Counted from the stretch's first letter, positions 1-5,499 are shown. The stretch is 6,160 nt of DNA from Bacteriovoracaceae bacterium (GCA_023250755.1 JAHFAC010000013.1:6906-13065); one strand, 5' to 3'. The notes: generated by a model not told the origin, from the letters alone. A program made the numbers and translations.

Positions 1-951
1 AAGGACTGCGATCAAGTCTATTATCGCTTGGGACGAGATGGCTCCCAAGACAGCCGCATTCTCTCTTGTCTTGAAAAAATTCGCCGTACGCAGGGCAGAA
101 CCGGCAGAGGATTACTCCCCATCCTAGATCCCTCTGAATCTTTGGGTGAAATGAGACTTTTTAAAAGCGCTGAAGAAATCGAAGACTTACGAAAATCCTG
201 TCAAATCACGGCATGGGCCCACACTGCCGCAATGAAAGCAGTTCAACCCGGGATGAATGAATTTGAAATGGAAGCCCTAGTTGACTACGAGATACGAAAA
301 AAAGGCTGCCGCCGACTCGGCTACGAAAGCATTGTTGCAGGTGGAAAAAATGCAACCTGCCTCCACTATCGCTCCAATAATGACACTTTACATGACGGAG
401 AACTCCTTTTGATCGATGCCGGTGGAGAATACCAGTATTTTTCAGCTGACATCACGCGAACCTTTCCGATTGGGCGAAAATTCTCGATGGCACAGGCAAA
501 GCTCTACGATCTGGTCCTCAAAGCTCAACTGGAGGCCATCGCCATCACCCGGCCTGGGACCACTCTTCCTGAAATCCATCAACGCGCTTGTGAGACCCTC
601 GTTGATGGATTGCTTTCATTGGGTCTACTCAAGGGCACCGCAAAAGAGATCCTAAAATCAAATGGACATCAACGGCTCTACCCGCATAACACGAGTCATT
701 GGCTCGGAATGGATGTCCATGACGTAGGCCTCTACCGGATTCAATCTGAACCGAGACCGCTTGAACCCGGAATGGTTTTAACCATCGAGCCTGGGCTTTA
801 CACTCAACCGAACGACTCCGAAGTTCCAGCTGAATTCCGCAATATCGGGATTCGCATTGAAGACGACATCCTGGTGACAAAAACGGGCTGCGAAGTCCTC
901 ACTCGAGATGCCCCGAAGACCCGTGCAGAAATTGAAACGCTCCGCAGTTAA
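1..951 (+). CDS. pepP: Xaa-Pro aminopeptidase (aminopeptidase P, M24B), 5' truncated
   Basis: This metallopeptidase removes the N-terminal residue from peptides whose second residue is proline, in the cytoplasm. The reading frame is open to the window edge (KDCDQVYYRLGRD...), so the first in-window TTG at 28 is not the real start. The 316 visible residues are the C-terminal part of a protein that is usually about 430-450 aa. The missing piece is most of the N-terminal creatinase-like domain. The pita-bread catalytic domain is complete, with all five metal ligands: Asp (LLLIDAGGEY, codon 415-417), Asp (SADITRTFP, 448-450), His (TSHWLGMDVHDVG, 697-699), Glu (TIEPGLY, 787-789) and Glu (RIEDDI, 859-861). 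The accessory His residues in CLHY and DVHDVG are also present. The spacing and the RPLEPGMV, EPGLY and GIRIEDD blocks match PepP rather than methionine aminopeptidase or prolidase. Its last 44 nt overlap the downstream dus gene, which suggests co-transcription. Confidence 0.95.
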   Translation, partial: KDCDQVYYRLGRDGSQDSRILSCLEKIRRTQGRTGRGLLPILDPSESLGEMRLFKSAEEIEDLRKSCQITAWAHTAAMKAVQPGMNEFEMEALVDYEIRKKGCRRLGYESIVAGGKNATCLHYRSNNDTLHDGELLLIDAGGEYQYFSADITRTFPIGRKFSMAQAKLYDLVLKAQLEAIAITRPGTTLPEIHQRACETLVDGLLSLGLLKGTAKEILKSNGHQRLYPHNTSHWLGMDVHDVGLYRIQSEPRPLEPGMVLTIEPGLYTQPNDSEVPAEFRNIGIRIEDDILVTKTGCEVLTRDAPKTRAEIETLRS

Positions 952-1963
952 ACTCGGGCCTTTTGAGCTTGAGCATCCCGCAGTGCTCGCACCCATGGCG
1001 GGAATCACGGATAGTCCCTTTCGCCGCCTCATGCGAAGACTCGGGAGCCCCATTGTTATATCCGAACTGGTTTCGGCAAATGGAATTGAGCACGGGGGGG
1101 AAAAAACCATCGCTCTCCTTCGTTTTCATGAAGAAGAGCGCCCTGTCGGAATTCAAATCTTTAGCGAAGACACGAGCCTCCTCTGCAAAGCCGCCCAAAA
1201 AATTGAGAAATTAGGTGCTGACTTTGTCGATTTGAATTTAGGCTGCCCTGTCCCCAAAGTAGTTAAAAGAGGCGCAGGATCCGCTTTGTGTCGAGACCCC
1301 ATCGCTCTCGGAAAATTACTGACCGAACTCGTCAATTCGGTCCAAATTCCAGTCACCATAAAAATACGAACGGGCTGGGACGCAACCTCCCGAAACGCTC
1401 TCGAATGTGTCCGGGCAGCTACCGACGCAGGGGTGCGGTGGGTTGCCATTCATGGGAGAACTCGCGCCCAAGGTTATAGCGGCGAAGCGGATTGGGACTT
1501 TATTTCAGAAATCAAGGCCAAGAGTTCAATTCCCATCATCGGCAACGGAGATCTTGCCACACCCGAAATGGCCCTAGATCGATTAAAATCAAGTGGAGTC
1601 GATGCGGTCATGGTAGGACGGGCAGCTTTGCGAAATCCATTTTTTTTTGAGCAAGTCCATGCGCTTTGGAGGCATGAAAACTACCTTCTCCCCAGTGCTG
1701 AGCGCTACTTGGAAATTTTAAAAACACAGAGGCTTTTGTTTGAAGAAGCTTACTCTCCCCGAACGGCCATGCTTCAGATGAGAAAGTTTTTGGCTTGGTT
1801 TTCAGCAGGGTATCCGGGATGCCACGACTTCAGGAGAAAAGTTTTTTCAATGACTGACTTCGAAGCGCTTTGGCAAGATGCCCTTTTGTTTTTTGAAACT
1901 CAGGTGCGAGACCGAGATCTTCGCTTCATGGCCCAGCCCTTTTTGATGGGCGGTCACGGGTAA
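908..1963 (+). CDS. dus: tRNA-dihydrouridine synthase, DusB/NifR3 type
   Basis: This FMN enzyme reduces specific uridines in the tRNA D-loop to dihydrouridine using NADPH. The 351-aa product has the TIM-barrel signatures in order: FMN-binding APMAGITD (29-35), the catalytic-loop motif NLGCP (catalytic Cys113), VKRGAGSAL (119-127), the phosphate/uridine-site Lys in TIKIRTGW (151-157), IHGRTR (181-186), IGNGD (211-215) and VMVGRAAL (235-241). A helical tRNA-binding C-terminal domain follows. The overall pattern resembles DusB more than DusA or DusC, but the exact subfamily is inferred. The ATG at 908 lies inside the end of pepP and has no strong ribosome binding site; GTG at 923 and TTG at 932 are in-frame alternatives. 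Translation is therefore probably coupled to pepP. The gene contains a G7A6 tract (1094-1106) and a T9 tract (1640-1648), both in frame. It converges with the DUF1285 gene after 27 nt, and no terminator is evident there. Confidence 0.95.
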   Translation: MPRRPVQKLKRSAVKLGPFELEHPAVLAPMAGITDSPFRRLMRRLGSPIVISELVSANGIEHGGEKTIALLRFHEEERPVGIQIFSEDTSLLCKAAQKIEKLGADFVDLNLGCPVPKVVKRGAGSALCRDPIALGKLLTELVNSVQIPVTIKIRTGWDATSRNALECVRAATDAGVRWVAIHGRTRAQGYSGEADWDFISEIKAKSSIPIIGNGDLATPEMALDRLKSSGVDAVMVGRAALRNPFFFEQVHALWRHENYLLPSAERYLEILKTQRLLFEEAYSPRTAMLQMRKFLAWFSAGYPGCHDFRRKVFSMTDFEALWQDALLFFETQVRDRDLRFMAQPFLMGGHG

Positions 1964-1990
1964 TTAATTGCCACCTGATCCGGCGAGTTT

Positions 1991-2464
1991 TTACTTGCTC
2001 TCTTTAAAAGCTAAAACCACACGTTGATTGCAAAACTCTAAATAATAACAACGACCATCCTCTTGAGTCTCCTTGAGCAAATCAAAGTACGCGGAATGAA
2101 GAAAGCGCGCCTCTTCAATCATTCCATTTCTTCGAATCTGACAAGTCAGCCGCCCAGGAACATACTTTAGTGAGCTTGGATCCAAAGACTCCTGCCTTTC
2201 ATCGTTGATCCAAATACTACAACCCTCCTTGGGTGTACCGTCTACTCGATGCACGAAATAAGCAGTGTCCTCGACTTGGATCCGTTTAGTCTCACGACCA
2301 ATATGAAGAGTGTAACCCTGAGCATCCCGTTTGAGACTTTTTGCGAATAATCGGCGAGTCGGCTCATGAGTGATCTCACAACCATCCGCCAACCAAATCC
2401 CATTGCGGGTGAGAATAATAATTTCGTTGTCGACAAAAAATGGGGTGTTTTTTGAGGTGGTCAT
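1991..2464 (-). CDS. DUF1285 family protein, function unknown
   Basis: This is a soluble 157-aa protein with no signal peptide or membrane segment. It resembles the DUF1285 family (Pfam PF06938). The recognisable block runs from RNGIWLADGCEI (20-31) through RRLFAKSLKRDAQGYTL (37-53) to the RIQVEDTAYFV motif (61-71), matching the family pattern of G-x-W, LFAxxLxRD-x-GY and VEDxPF. A later conserved block, with a buried Phe/Tyr pair, is RNGMIEEARFLHSAYFDLL (112-130). The molecular role is unknown; structural-genomics work on the family suggested a possible signalling role. The ATG at 2464 follows a good Shine-Dalgarno (GAGGT, 7 nt spacing). The gene starts 17 nt after the stop of the upstream small-protein gene on the same strand, so the two are probably co-transcribed. 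The assignment is from motif memory, not a search. Confidence 0.82.
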   Translation of the reverse strand: MTTSKNTPFFVDNEIIILTRNGIWLADGCEITHEPTRRLFAKSLKRDAQGYTLHIGRETKRIQVEDTAYFVHRVDGTPKEGCSIWINDERQESLDPSSLKYVPGRLTCQIRRNGMIEEARFLHSAYFDLLKETQEDGRCYYLEFCNQRVVLAFKESK

Positions 2465-2481
2465 GAATATTACCTCGTGAA

Positions 2482-2805
2482 TTACCTTCGTTCCCTAAAC
2501 ACCCTCGCTCGAACTGCGATCTGCGCCGCAAGGAGCCCCGCAGCGAATCCTTCTTCATAATTAAAAACAGGATCCGCACACAACTCAGGATAATCATGGG
2601 GATTGAGAATGTCATCCCCAGTGAGATGTGGAATTTTATCGCGTGCAAGTCCCAAAACTTTCATTCGCTGATGAGTAATCAGCTCTTCAAAGAGCGCATC
2701 AATCAATGTCTCGATCAAGGTCTCGACATTTTGCTTAATGTTTTGCTCAACGCACTGTTCATTTGATACGATTGATACGATTGACGCGACGTTTTTCTCT
2801 TTCAT
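2482..2805 (-). CDS. small protein of unknown function with four-residue repeat helix
   Basis: I do not recognise a named family. The product is 107 aa from ATG 2805. The ATG at 2814 (110 aa) is less likely because its AGG abuts the start codon, whereas AGGA lies 8 nt before ATG 2805. The N-terminus begins KEKNVASIVSIVSN. It is followed by seven consecutive tetrads of the form [E/K/D]-[Q/T/A/E]-x-hydrophobic (EQCV, EQNI, KQNV, ETLI, ETLI, DALF, EELI), predicting an amphipathic or oligomerising helix. The C-terminal half looks like a conserved small domain: LTGDDILNPHDYPEL, then DPVFNYEEGFAAGLLAAQ and a basic tail RARVFRERR. There is no signal peptide or membrane segment. It is the promoter-proximal gene of a pair with the DUF1285 gene and is divergent from murI. 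Good ribosome binding sites and the tight gene spacing support a real coding region. No function is proposed. Confidence 0.78.
   Translation of the reverse strand: MKEKNVASIVSIVSNEQCVEQNIKQNVETLIETLIDALFEELITHQRMKVLGLARDKIPHLTGDDILNPHDYPELCADPVFNYEEGFAAGLLAAQIAVRARVFRERR
2677..2784 (-). repeat. short tandem repeats inside the small-protein gene
   Basis: Two kinds of short tandem repeat lie in the 5' third of the gene. On the plus strand, TTGATACGA is present twice in a row with a degenerate third copy (TTGACGCGA) at about 2763-2789, encoding SIVSIVS. At 2701-2748 two pairs of related 12-mers adjoin: AATCAATGTCTC / GATCAAGGTCTC and GACATTTTGCTT / AATGTTTTGCTC. They encode ETLI-ETLI and EQNI-KQNV. 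The protein pattern extends to seven tetrads (2677-2760), although the DNA similarity has decayed in the outer ones. This looks like internal expansion by slippage. Confidence 0.6.
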
Positions 2806-2813
2806 AGGAGTCA

Positions 2814-2832
2814 TCCTGTTCTATTAACAGGA
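2814..2832. promoter_or_regulatory. 7-bp inverted repeat over the small-protein gene's ribosome binding site
   Basis: TCCTGTT-ctatt-AACAGGA is a perfect inverted repeat with 7-bp arms and a 5-nt loop. On the minus strand the promoter-distal arm ends in AGGA (2817-2814), the Shine-Dalgarno of ATG 2805. The first base of the alternative ATG at 2814 is the last base of that arm. In the transcript it could form a short hairpin that hides the ribosome binding site; as DNA it could be an operator just downstream of the predicted start of transcription. The inverted repeat is seen directly; the function is inferred. Confidence 0.45.
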
Positions 2833-2852
2833 GGCTGGCAATATTTCATATT
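2824..2852 (+). promoter_or_regulatory. candidate sigma-70 promoter for murI
   Basis: TTAACA (2824-2829, 5 of 6 to -35 consensus), a 17-nt spacer and CATATT (2847-2852, 4 of 6 to -10) would start transcription near 2859, about 27 nt before the murI ATG. It overlaps the divergent promoter on the other strand, so the two may compete. Weak evidence, by eye. Confidence 0.28.
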
Positions 2853-2870
2853 TTTAGCTAAAGGTGTCAA
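2843..2870 (-). promoter_or_regulatory. candidate sigma-70 promoter for the small-protein/DUF1285 unit
   Basis: A perfect -35 TTGACA (2870-2865) is followed after 16 nt by TGAAAT (2848-2843, 4 of 6 to consensus). Transcription would start near 2836, just before the inverted repeat at 2832-2814. The spacer contains the perfect 10-bp palindrome TTTAGCTAAA (2853-2862), a possible small operator. Prediction is by eye only. Confidence 0.4.
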
Positions 2871-2871
2871 T

Positions 2872-2877
2872 AAGAGG
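2872..2877 (+). promoter_or_regulatory. ribosome binding site deciding the murI start
   Basis: AAGAGG lies 8 nt before ATG 2886, but only 2 nt before the in-frame TTG at 2880. This favours ATG 2886, giving MKIGVFDSG, the usual beginning of glutamate racemases. Confidence 0.6.
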
Positions 2878-2885
2878 CCTTGGCA

Positions 2886-3713
2886 ATGAAAATTGGAGTT
2901 TTCGATTCTGGCATTGGAGGAATCACGGTCCTCACCGAGCTGAGACGCCATCTGCCAAGAGCGCGATTTGTTTATTTAGGTGACACTGCGCATGTTCCCT
3001 ACGGAACTCGAAGCCCCGAACAAGTCCGCCGCTTATCACGTGATTGCGCACGCCAGTTTAAGATAAAAAAAGTAGATGCCCTTGTGGTGGCTTGCAACAC
3101 GGCCTCCAGTTTAGCTCTTGATACAATCCAAAACACTCTGGGAAAAACCCCTGTTTTTGGAGTTCTAGAGCCCGGAGCCCAAGCCGTTGTAGATGTTGTA
3201 TCAAGACTTCCAAAAAAATTTAAAAAACAAGCGCTCGCTCATCCTCTCGTTCCTTTGGCAATTCTCGTTCTAGCCACCCGAGCTACGGTTCGAAGCGGTG
3301 CCTACGGACGGCTGCTTCAAGAAGCCCTCAAGCCCATGTTTTCAAAATCAGGTGGATCCTTCTCGATCATTGAACAACCTTGTCCATTATTGGTTCCGAT
3401 GATTGAAGAGGGTTGGGTGGACCACCCCATCCTGCACCAAACTATTGCAGAGTATACAGCTCCCTATGCAAAACATAAAACAGCCGGAATCGCGCTTCTG
3501 GCTTGCACTCACTATCCTTGGATCCGTTCAGCCTTTCAAAAAGCCCTCCCAGGATGGATCCTAGTGGACTCCGCTCATGGTGTTGCAAAGAGACTCACCC
3601 AATGCCTGCGCCTTAAAAAAAACAATTCAAGATTTCAAAAAATAGAATGGATCTTTACCGATCCCAATGCGGTTCCGGCATTTGCTCTGGAGATGATACA
3701 CGAATCCTCTTAG
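2886..3713 (+). CDS. murI: glutamate racemase
   Basis: This cytoplasmic cofactor-independent racemase converts L-glutamate to D-glutamate for the peptidoglycan stem peptide. The 275-aa product shows both halves of the Asp/Glu racemase fold: GVFDSGIGG (4-12, Asp7 and Ser8), YLGDTAHVPYG (30-40), the first catalytic cysteine in VVACNTASS (Cys70), the LATRATVRSGAY substrate-loop block (129-140), and the second catalytic cysteine with its histidine in LLACTHYP (Cys207, His209). All key residues are present, so activity is expected. Compared with typical MurI, about 12-15 extra, partly basic residues (around 108-123, KKFKKQALAHP region) lie between the EPGA helix and the LATRAT strand. The gene appears monocistronic, divergent from the small-protein gene and convergent with the thioesterase gene after a 15-nt gap. 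An in-frame TTG at 2880 would add two residues but is poorly placed. Confidence 0.96.
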   Translation: MKIGVFDSGIGGITVLTELRRHLPRARFVYLGDTAHVPYGTRSPEQVRRLSRDCARQFKIKKVDALVVACNTASSLALDTIQNTLGKTPVFGVLEPGAQAVVDVVSRLPKKFKKQALAHPLVPLAILVLATRATVRSGAYGRLLQEALKPMFSKSGGSFSIIEQPCPLLVPMIEEGWVDHPILHQTIAEYTAPYAKHKTAGIALLACTHYPWIRSAFQKALPGWILVDSAHGVAKRLTQCLRLKKNNSRFQKIEWIFTDPNAVPAFALEMIHESS

Positions 3714-3725
3714 CCATAAAATTTT

Positions 3726-3744
3726 GCATCAACGCTCTTGATGC
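3726..3744. terminator. candidate bidirectional terminator between murI and the thioesterase gene
   Basis: GCATCAA-cgctc-TTGATGC is a perfect 7-bp inverted repeat with a 5-nt loop. It spans the thioesterase stop codon, 12 nt after the murI stop. On the plus strand it is followed by TTTAGCTCTTTT, and on the minus strand by AAAATTTT, so neither U-tract is strong. Its position between two convergent genes makes termination the simplest reading, but stem stability is modest. Confidence 0.4.
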
Positions 3745-4250
3745 TTTAGCTCTTTTGCAAGACGGATCCTAGATTCACGACGCTTGACAGCCTGTGAGTA
3801 TCTCCGCTTTTCCTCAAGAGTCTTGGGAACAATGGGGGGCACTGGCGTCGGCTGACCCAGTTGGTCAAGCGCTACAAAGGTCGTGTAAGCTGTGGCTGTG
3901 TGCCGCCGCTCACCCGTAAGGGGGTCCTCTGACTCAACTCGTAAGCCCACTTCCATTGAAGTACGTGCCGCAAAATTCACCATAGCCCGGATGTGAACCA
4001 CATGCCCTACCTTTACTGGCGCTACAAAATGCATTCCATCAAAAGAAGCGGTGACTACAACCCTTCGAGCATGTTTCCCAGCAGCAATCGCCGCAGCAAT
4101 GTCCATCCAGGACATCACACGACCTCCAAAAATAGTGCCCAACGAATTTCCATCTGAAGGCAGTACAATTTCGGTCATCGTAACCGCTGACTCTTGTGGC
4201 GATTTTCCGACCGACGTGCTGACTGACCTAGGAGGCTTCTTCTTTGCCAT
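3729..4250 (-). CDS. acyl-CoA thioesterase, hotdog fold (YciA/BACH type)
   Basis: This cytoplasmic enzyme hydrolyses acyl-CoA thioesters to free acid and CoA. The 173-aa product has a single hotdog domain. The signature DGNSLGTIFGGRVMSWMD runs 33-50, with Asn35 and catalytic Asp50 in the positions used by YciA-type enzymes. It is followed by the central helix IAAAIAAGKHA (51-61), the strand VVVTASFDGMHFVAPVKVG (64-82) and the late strand block HTATAYTTFVALD (117-129). The last 40 residues are charged and probably helical, as in many YciA/acyl-CoA hydrolase proteins. The first 20 residues are a basic, Ser-rich extension. Substrate chain length cannot be read from the sequence. The start at 4250 is backed by AAGGAAG with 6-nt spacing, which overlaps the cytochrome c stop codon. 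The two genes are only 11 nt apart and are probably translated from one message. Confidence 0.92.
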   Translation of the reverse strand: MAKKKPPRSVSTSVGKSPQESAVTMTEIVLPSDGNSLGTIFGGRVMSWMDIAAAIAAGKHARRVVVTASFDGMHFVAPVKVGHVVHIRAMVNFAARTSMEVGLRVESEDPLTGERRHTATAYTTFVALDQLGQPTPVPPIVPKTLEEKRRYSQAVKRRESRIRLAKELKHQER

Positions 4251-4261
4251 GAATGTCTTCC

Positions 4262-4639
4262 TTATTTTTTCTTTTTAATAAAGGCGTCTGTTACATAATA
4301 AATAACTGCCCAACGATCCTCTTCGGGCAGATGACCAAAAGGCGCCATTGCCGTTCCGGACAGACCAGAAGTCACAGTTTTAAAGAGCTGTTCGGGCTTG
4401 CCGCCTGCCTTGAACTTTCCTTCTCCAAAATTACGGGGCTTGGGATTCATATAGGCACCCGCAGGACCATTGCCATCCCCTTTTTCACCATGACAACTCA
4501 AACAATTGGTCGTGTAAACTGCCATGCCCTTCTGAATGAGCTCAGGAGTCATTTTAGGCGGCTTGGGCACTGTGCCTCCATAGGTCACGCTTCCGATTAA
4601 AAAAAAACCCATAATCCCAACCCTGAGGCCAATATTCAT
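4262..4639 (-). CDS. class I c-type cytochrome, exported
   Basis: This is a small monohaem electron carrier of 125 aa. An N-terminal signal or anchor segment (MNIGLRVGIMGFFLIGSVTYG) directs it to the periplasm. The single haem-binding motif CLSCH is at 46-50, in TTNCLSCHGEKGDGNGPAG. The likely axial methionine is Met98, in SGTAMAPFGHLPEEDRW, followed by the C-terminal helix WAVIYYVTDAF. The NPKPRNF block (65-71) is typical of small cytochrome c domains of the cytochrome CBB3 / c-551-like group. There is no lipobox; export by Sec with cleavage after the hydrophobic stretch is likely but the site is unclear. ATG 4639 is preferred over the upstream TTG at 4702 because it has AGGGAG at 9 nt and begins the signal peptide directly. 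The gene leads the thioesterase gene by 11 nt. Its redox partner is not visible here. Confidence 0.92.
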   Translation of the reverse strand: MNIGLRVGIMGFFLIGSVTYGGTVPKPPKMTPELIQKGMAVYTTNCLSCHGEKGDGNGPAGAYMNPKPRNFGEGKFKAGGKPEQLFKTVTSGLSGTAMAPFGHLPEEDRWAVIYYVTDAFIKKKK

Positions 4640-4648
4640 TTTGCCAAT

Positions 4649-4654
4649 CTCCCT
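4649..4654 (-). promoter_or_regulatory. ribosome binding site deciding the cytochrome c start
   Basis: AGGGAG (minus strand, 4654-4649) lies 9 nt before ATG 4639. It supports a product that starts at its signal peptide rather than the 21-residue longer frame from TTG 4702. Confidence 0.6.
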
Positions 4655-4707
4655 GGTTATTTCACGAATTGCTTCGCTACTGATAAATAACAGTTTACTC
4701 AACTGCC

Positions 4708-4736
4708 ATACTAATGGAATTCGATTGATTCAACAA
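4708..4736 (-). promoter_or_regulatory. weak candidate promoter for the cytochrome c-thioesterase unit
   Basis: The 101-bp gap between the EEP gene and the cytochrome gene (4640-4740) contains TTGTTG (4736-4731), 17 nt, then TAGTAT (4713-4708) on the minus strand. Each box matches consensus only partly (3 of 6 and 4 of 6). An alternative alignment, TTGAAT-17-TATGGC, is equally weak. The gap could hold a promoter or simply be a leader inside a longer message. I see no terminator in it. Confidence 0.2.
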
Positions 4737-4740
4737 GAAC

Positions 4741-5493
4741 CTATGCCATCGAAAACTGAGCATAAACAGCCGCATGATCAGAAAGCTTACCCCAAACCCC
4801 ATCCGTCATCACTTCGGCTGAAAATGGACTCAATGCTCGAAAATAAATCCGATCGAGCTTCAGAGTTGGCAACCAGCTCGGAAAAGTTCGGGCGTGATCG
4901 CCATTCAACCTGACAAAAACTTCCTGCACACCCAAACGCTCCCTCAAAACCTTAGTTGCGCTCCCTCTCCAATCGTTAAAATCTCCCGCGATAATTAAGG
5001 CTTGATGGTGAGGTACTAATAAGTCAATTCGCTTACAAAGATGATTAAGCTGAATGCGCCGCCCCGCCTCAAAAAGACCAAGATGAAGGCAAATCACGTG
5101 AAGAGGTTTAAAAAGGACTTCGATCACCGCATGAAGCAAGCCGCGTCTCTCAAGTTTATTTGTGGAAATATCCACGTTTTCAGAAAAAATAATCGGATAC
5201 TTACTAAGAATTGCATTTCCATGATGCCCTGAAGTGTAGATGGCATTTTTACCATAAGCATGATGGGGCCAAAGTCGATCAGCCAAAAACTCAAACTGCG
5301 ATACATTGGGCCAATCTCTGACCCGAGAACCGTGTTGGTCATGCCGACCCAAAACCTCCTGAAGAAAGACTAAGTCTGCATGCACTTTCTCGATGGATTC
5401 TTTCATCCGTTTGAGAACAAATTTTCGCTGACCTGGGCTGAAACCTTTATGAATATTGTAAGAGAGCACTCGTAGATTCGTTGACTGATTCAT
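4741..5493 (-). CDS. endonuclease/exonuclease/phosphatase (EEP) family protein, YbhP-like
   Basis: This is a metal-dependent phosphodiesterase-fold protein; the true substrate is unknown. The 250-aa product carries the complete EEP active-site series: Asn13 (LSYNIHKGFS), Glu46 (LVFLQEV), His137 (ICLHLGLFEAGR), Asp171 and Asn173 (IIAGDFNDWR), Asp214 (LKLDRIYF), and Asp239-His240 (LSDHAAVYAQF). The intermediate blocks WPNVSQFEFLADRLWP and GHHGNAILSKYPI, with the RRGLLHAVIEV strand, match the YbhP-like branch rather than exonuclease III. In E. coli ybhP sits beside a cardiolipin synthase gene, but no such gene is visible here. No signal peptide is seen. The start at 5493 has GGGGTG with 6-nt spacing and directly precedes the fold's first strand. 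The frame extends upstream to 5586, but those 31 residues look non-conserved. It is divergent from the HD-GYP gene. Confidence 0.9.
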   Translation of the reverse strand: MNQSTNLRVLSYNIHKGFSPGQRKFVLKRMKESIEKVHADLVFLQEVLGRHDQHGSRVRDWPNVSQFEFLADRLWPHHAYGKNAIYTSGHHGNAILSKYPIIFSENVDISTNKLERRGLLHAVIEVLFKPLHVICLHLGLFEAGRRIQLNHLCKRIDLLVPHHQALIIAGDFNDWRGSATKVLRERLGVQEVFVRLNGDHARTFPSWLPTLKLDRIYFRALSPFSAEVMTDGVWGKLSDHAAVYAQFSMA

Positions 5494-5499
5494 TCTTTT

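Noticed and set aside
778..1198. Minus-strand open frames over pepP and dus
   Set aside because: They lie opposite well-supported enzymes with complete active sites and show no family motifs or ribosome binding sites.
1931..1998. Terminator-like hairpins around the dus / DUF1285 convergent junction (GCCCA...TGGGC and GCGAG...CTTGC)
   Set aside because: Stems are only 5 bp (one needs a G-U pair), the first lies in coding sequence, and neither is followed by a T tract.
2482..2814. Toxin-antitoxin pair formed by the small protein and DUF1285
   Set aside because: Neither protein shows toxin or DNA-binding antitoxin motifs, and DUF1285 is a conserved chromosomal family; the resemblance is only in size and spacing.
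2829..2834. AGGAGG as a ribosome binding site on the plus strand upstream of murI
   Set aside because: It is about 50 nt from the murI start with no ATG at proper distance; the motif is part of the inverted repeat.
4253..4600. Plus-strand open frame antisense to cytochrome c
   Set aside because: Shadow of the cytochrome gene, which has an unmistakable haem motif and signal peptide on the other strand; no recognisable protein features.
4640..4702. Longer cytochrome c beginning at TTG 4702
   Set aside because: It would place 21 polar/charged residues before the signal segment; ATG 4639 has a good ribosome binding site and a proper signal-peptide N-terminus.
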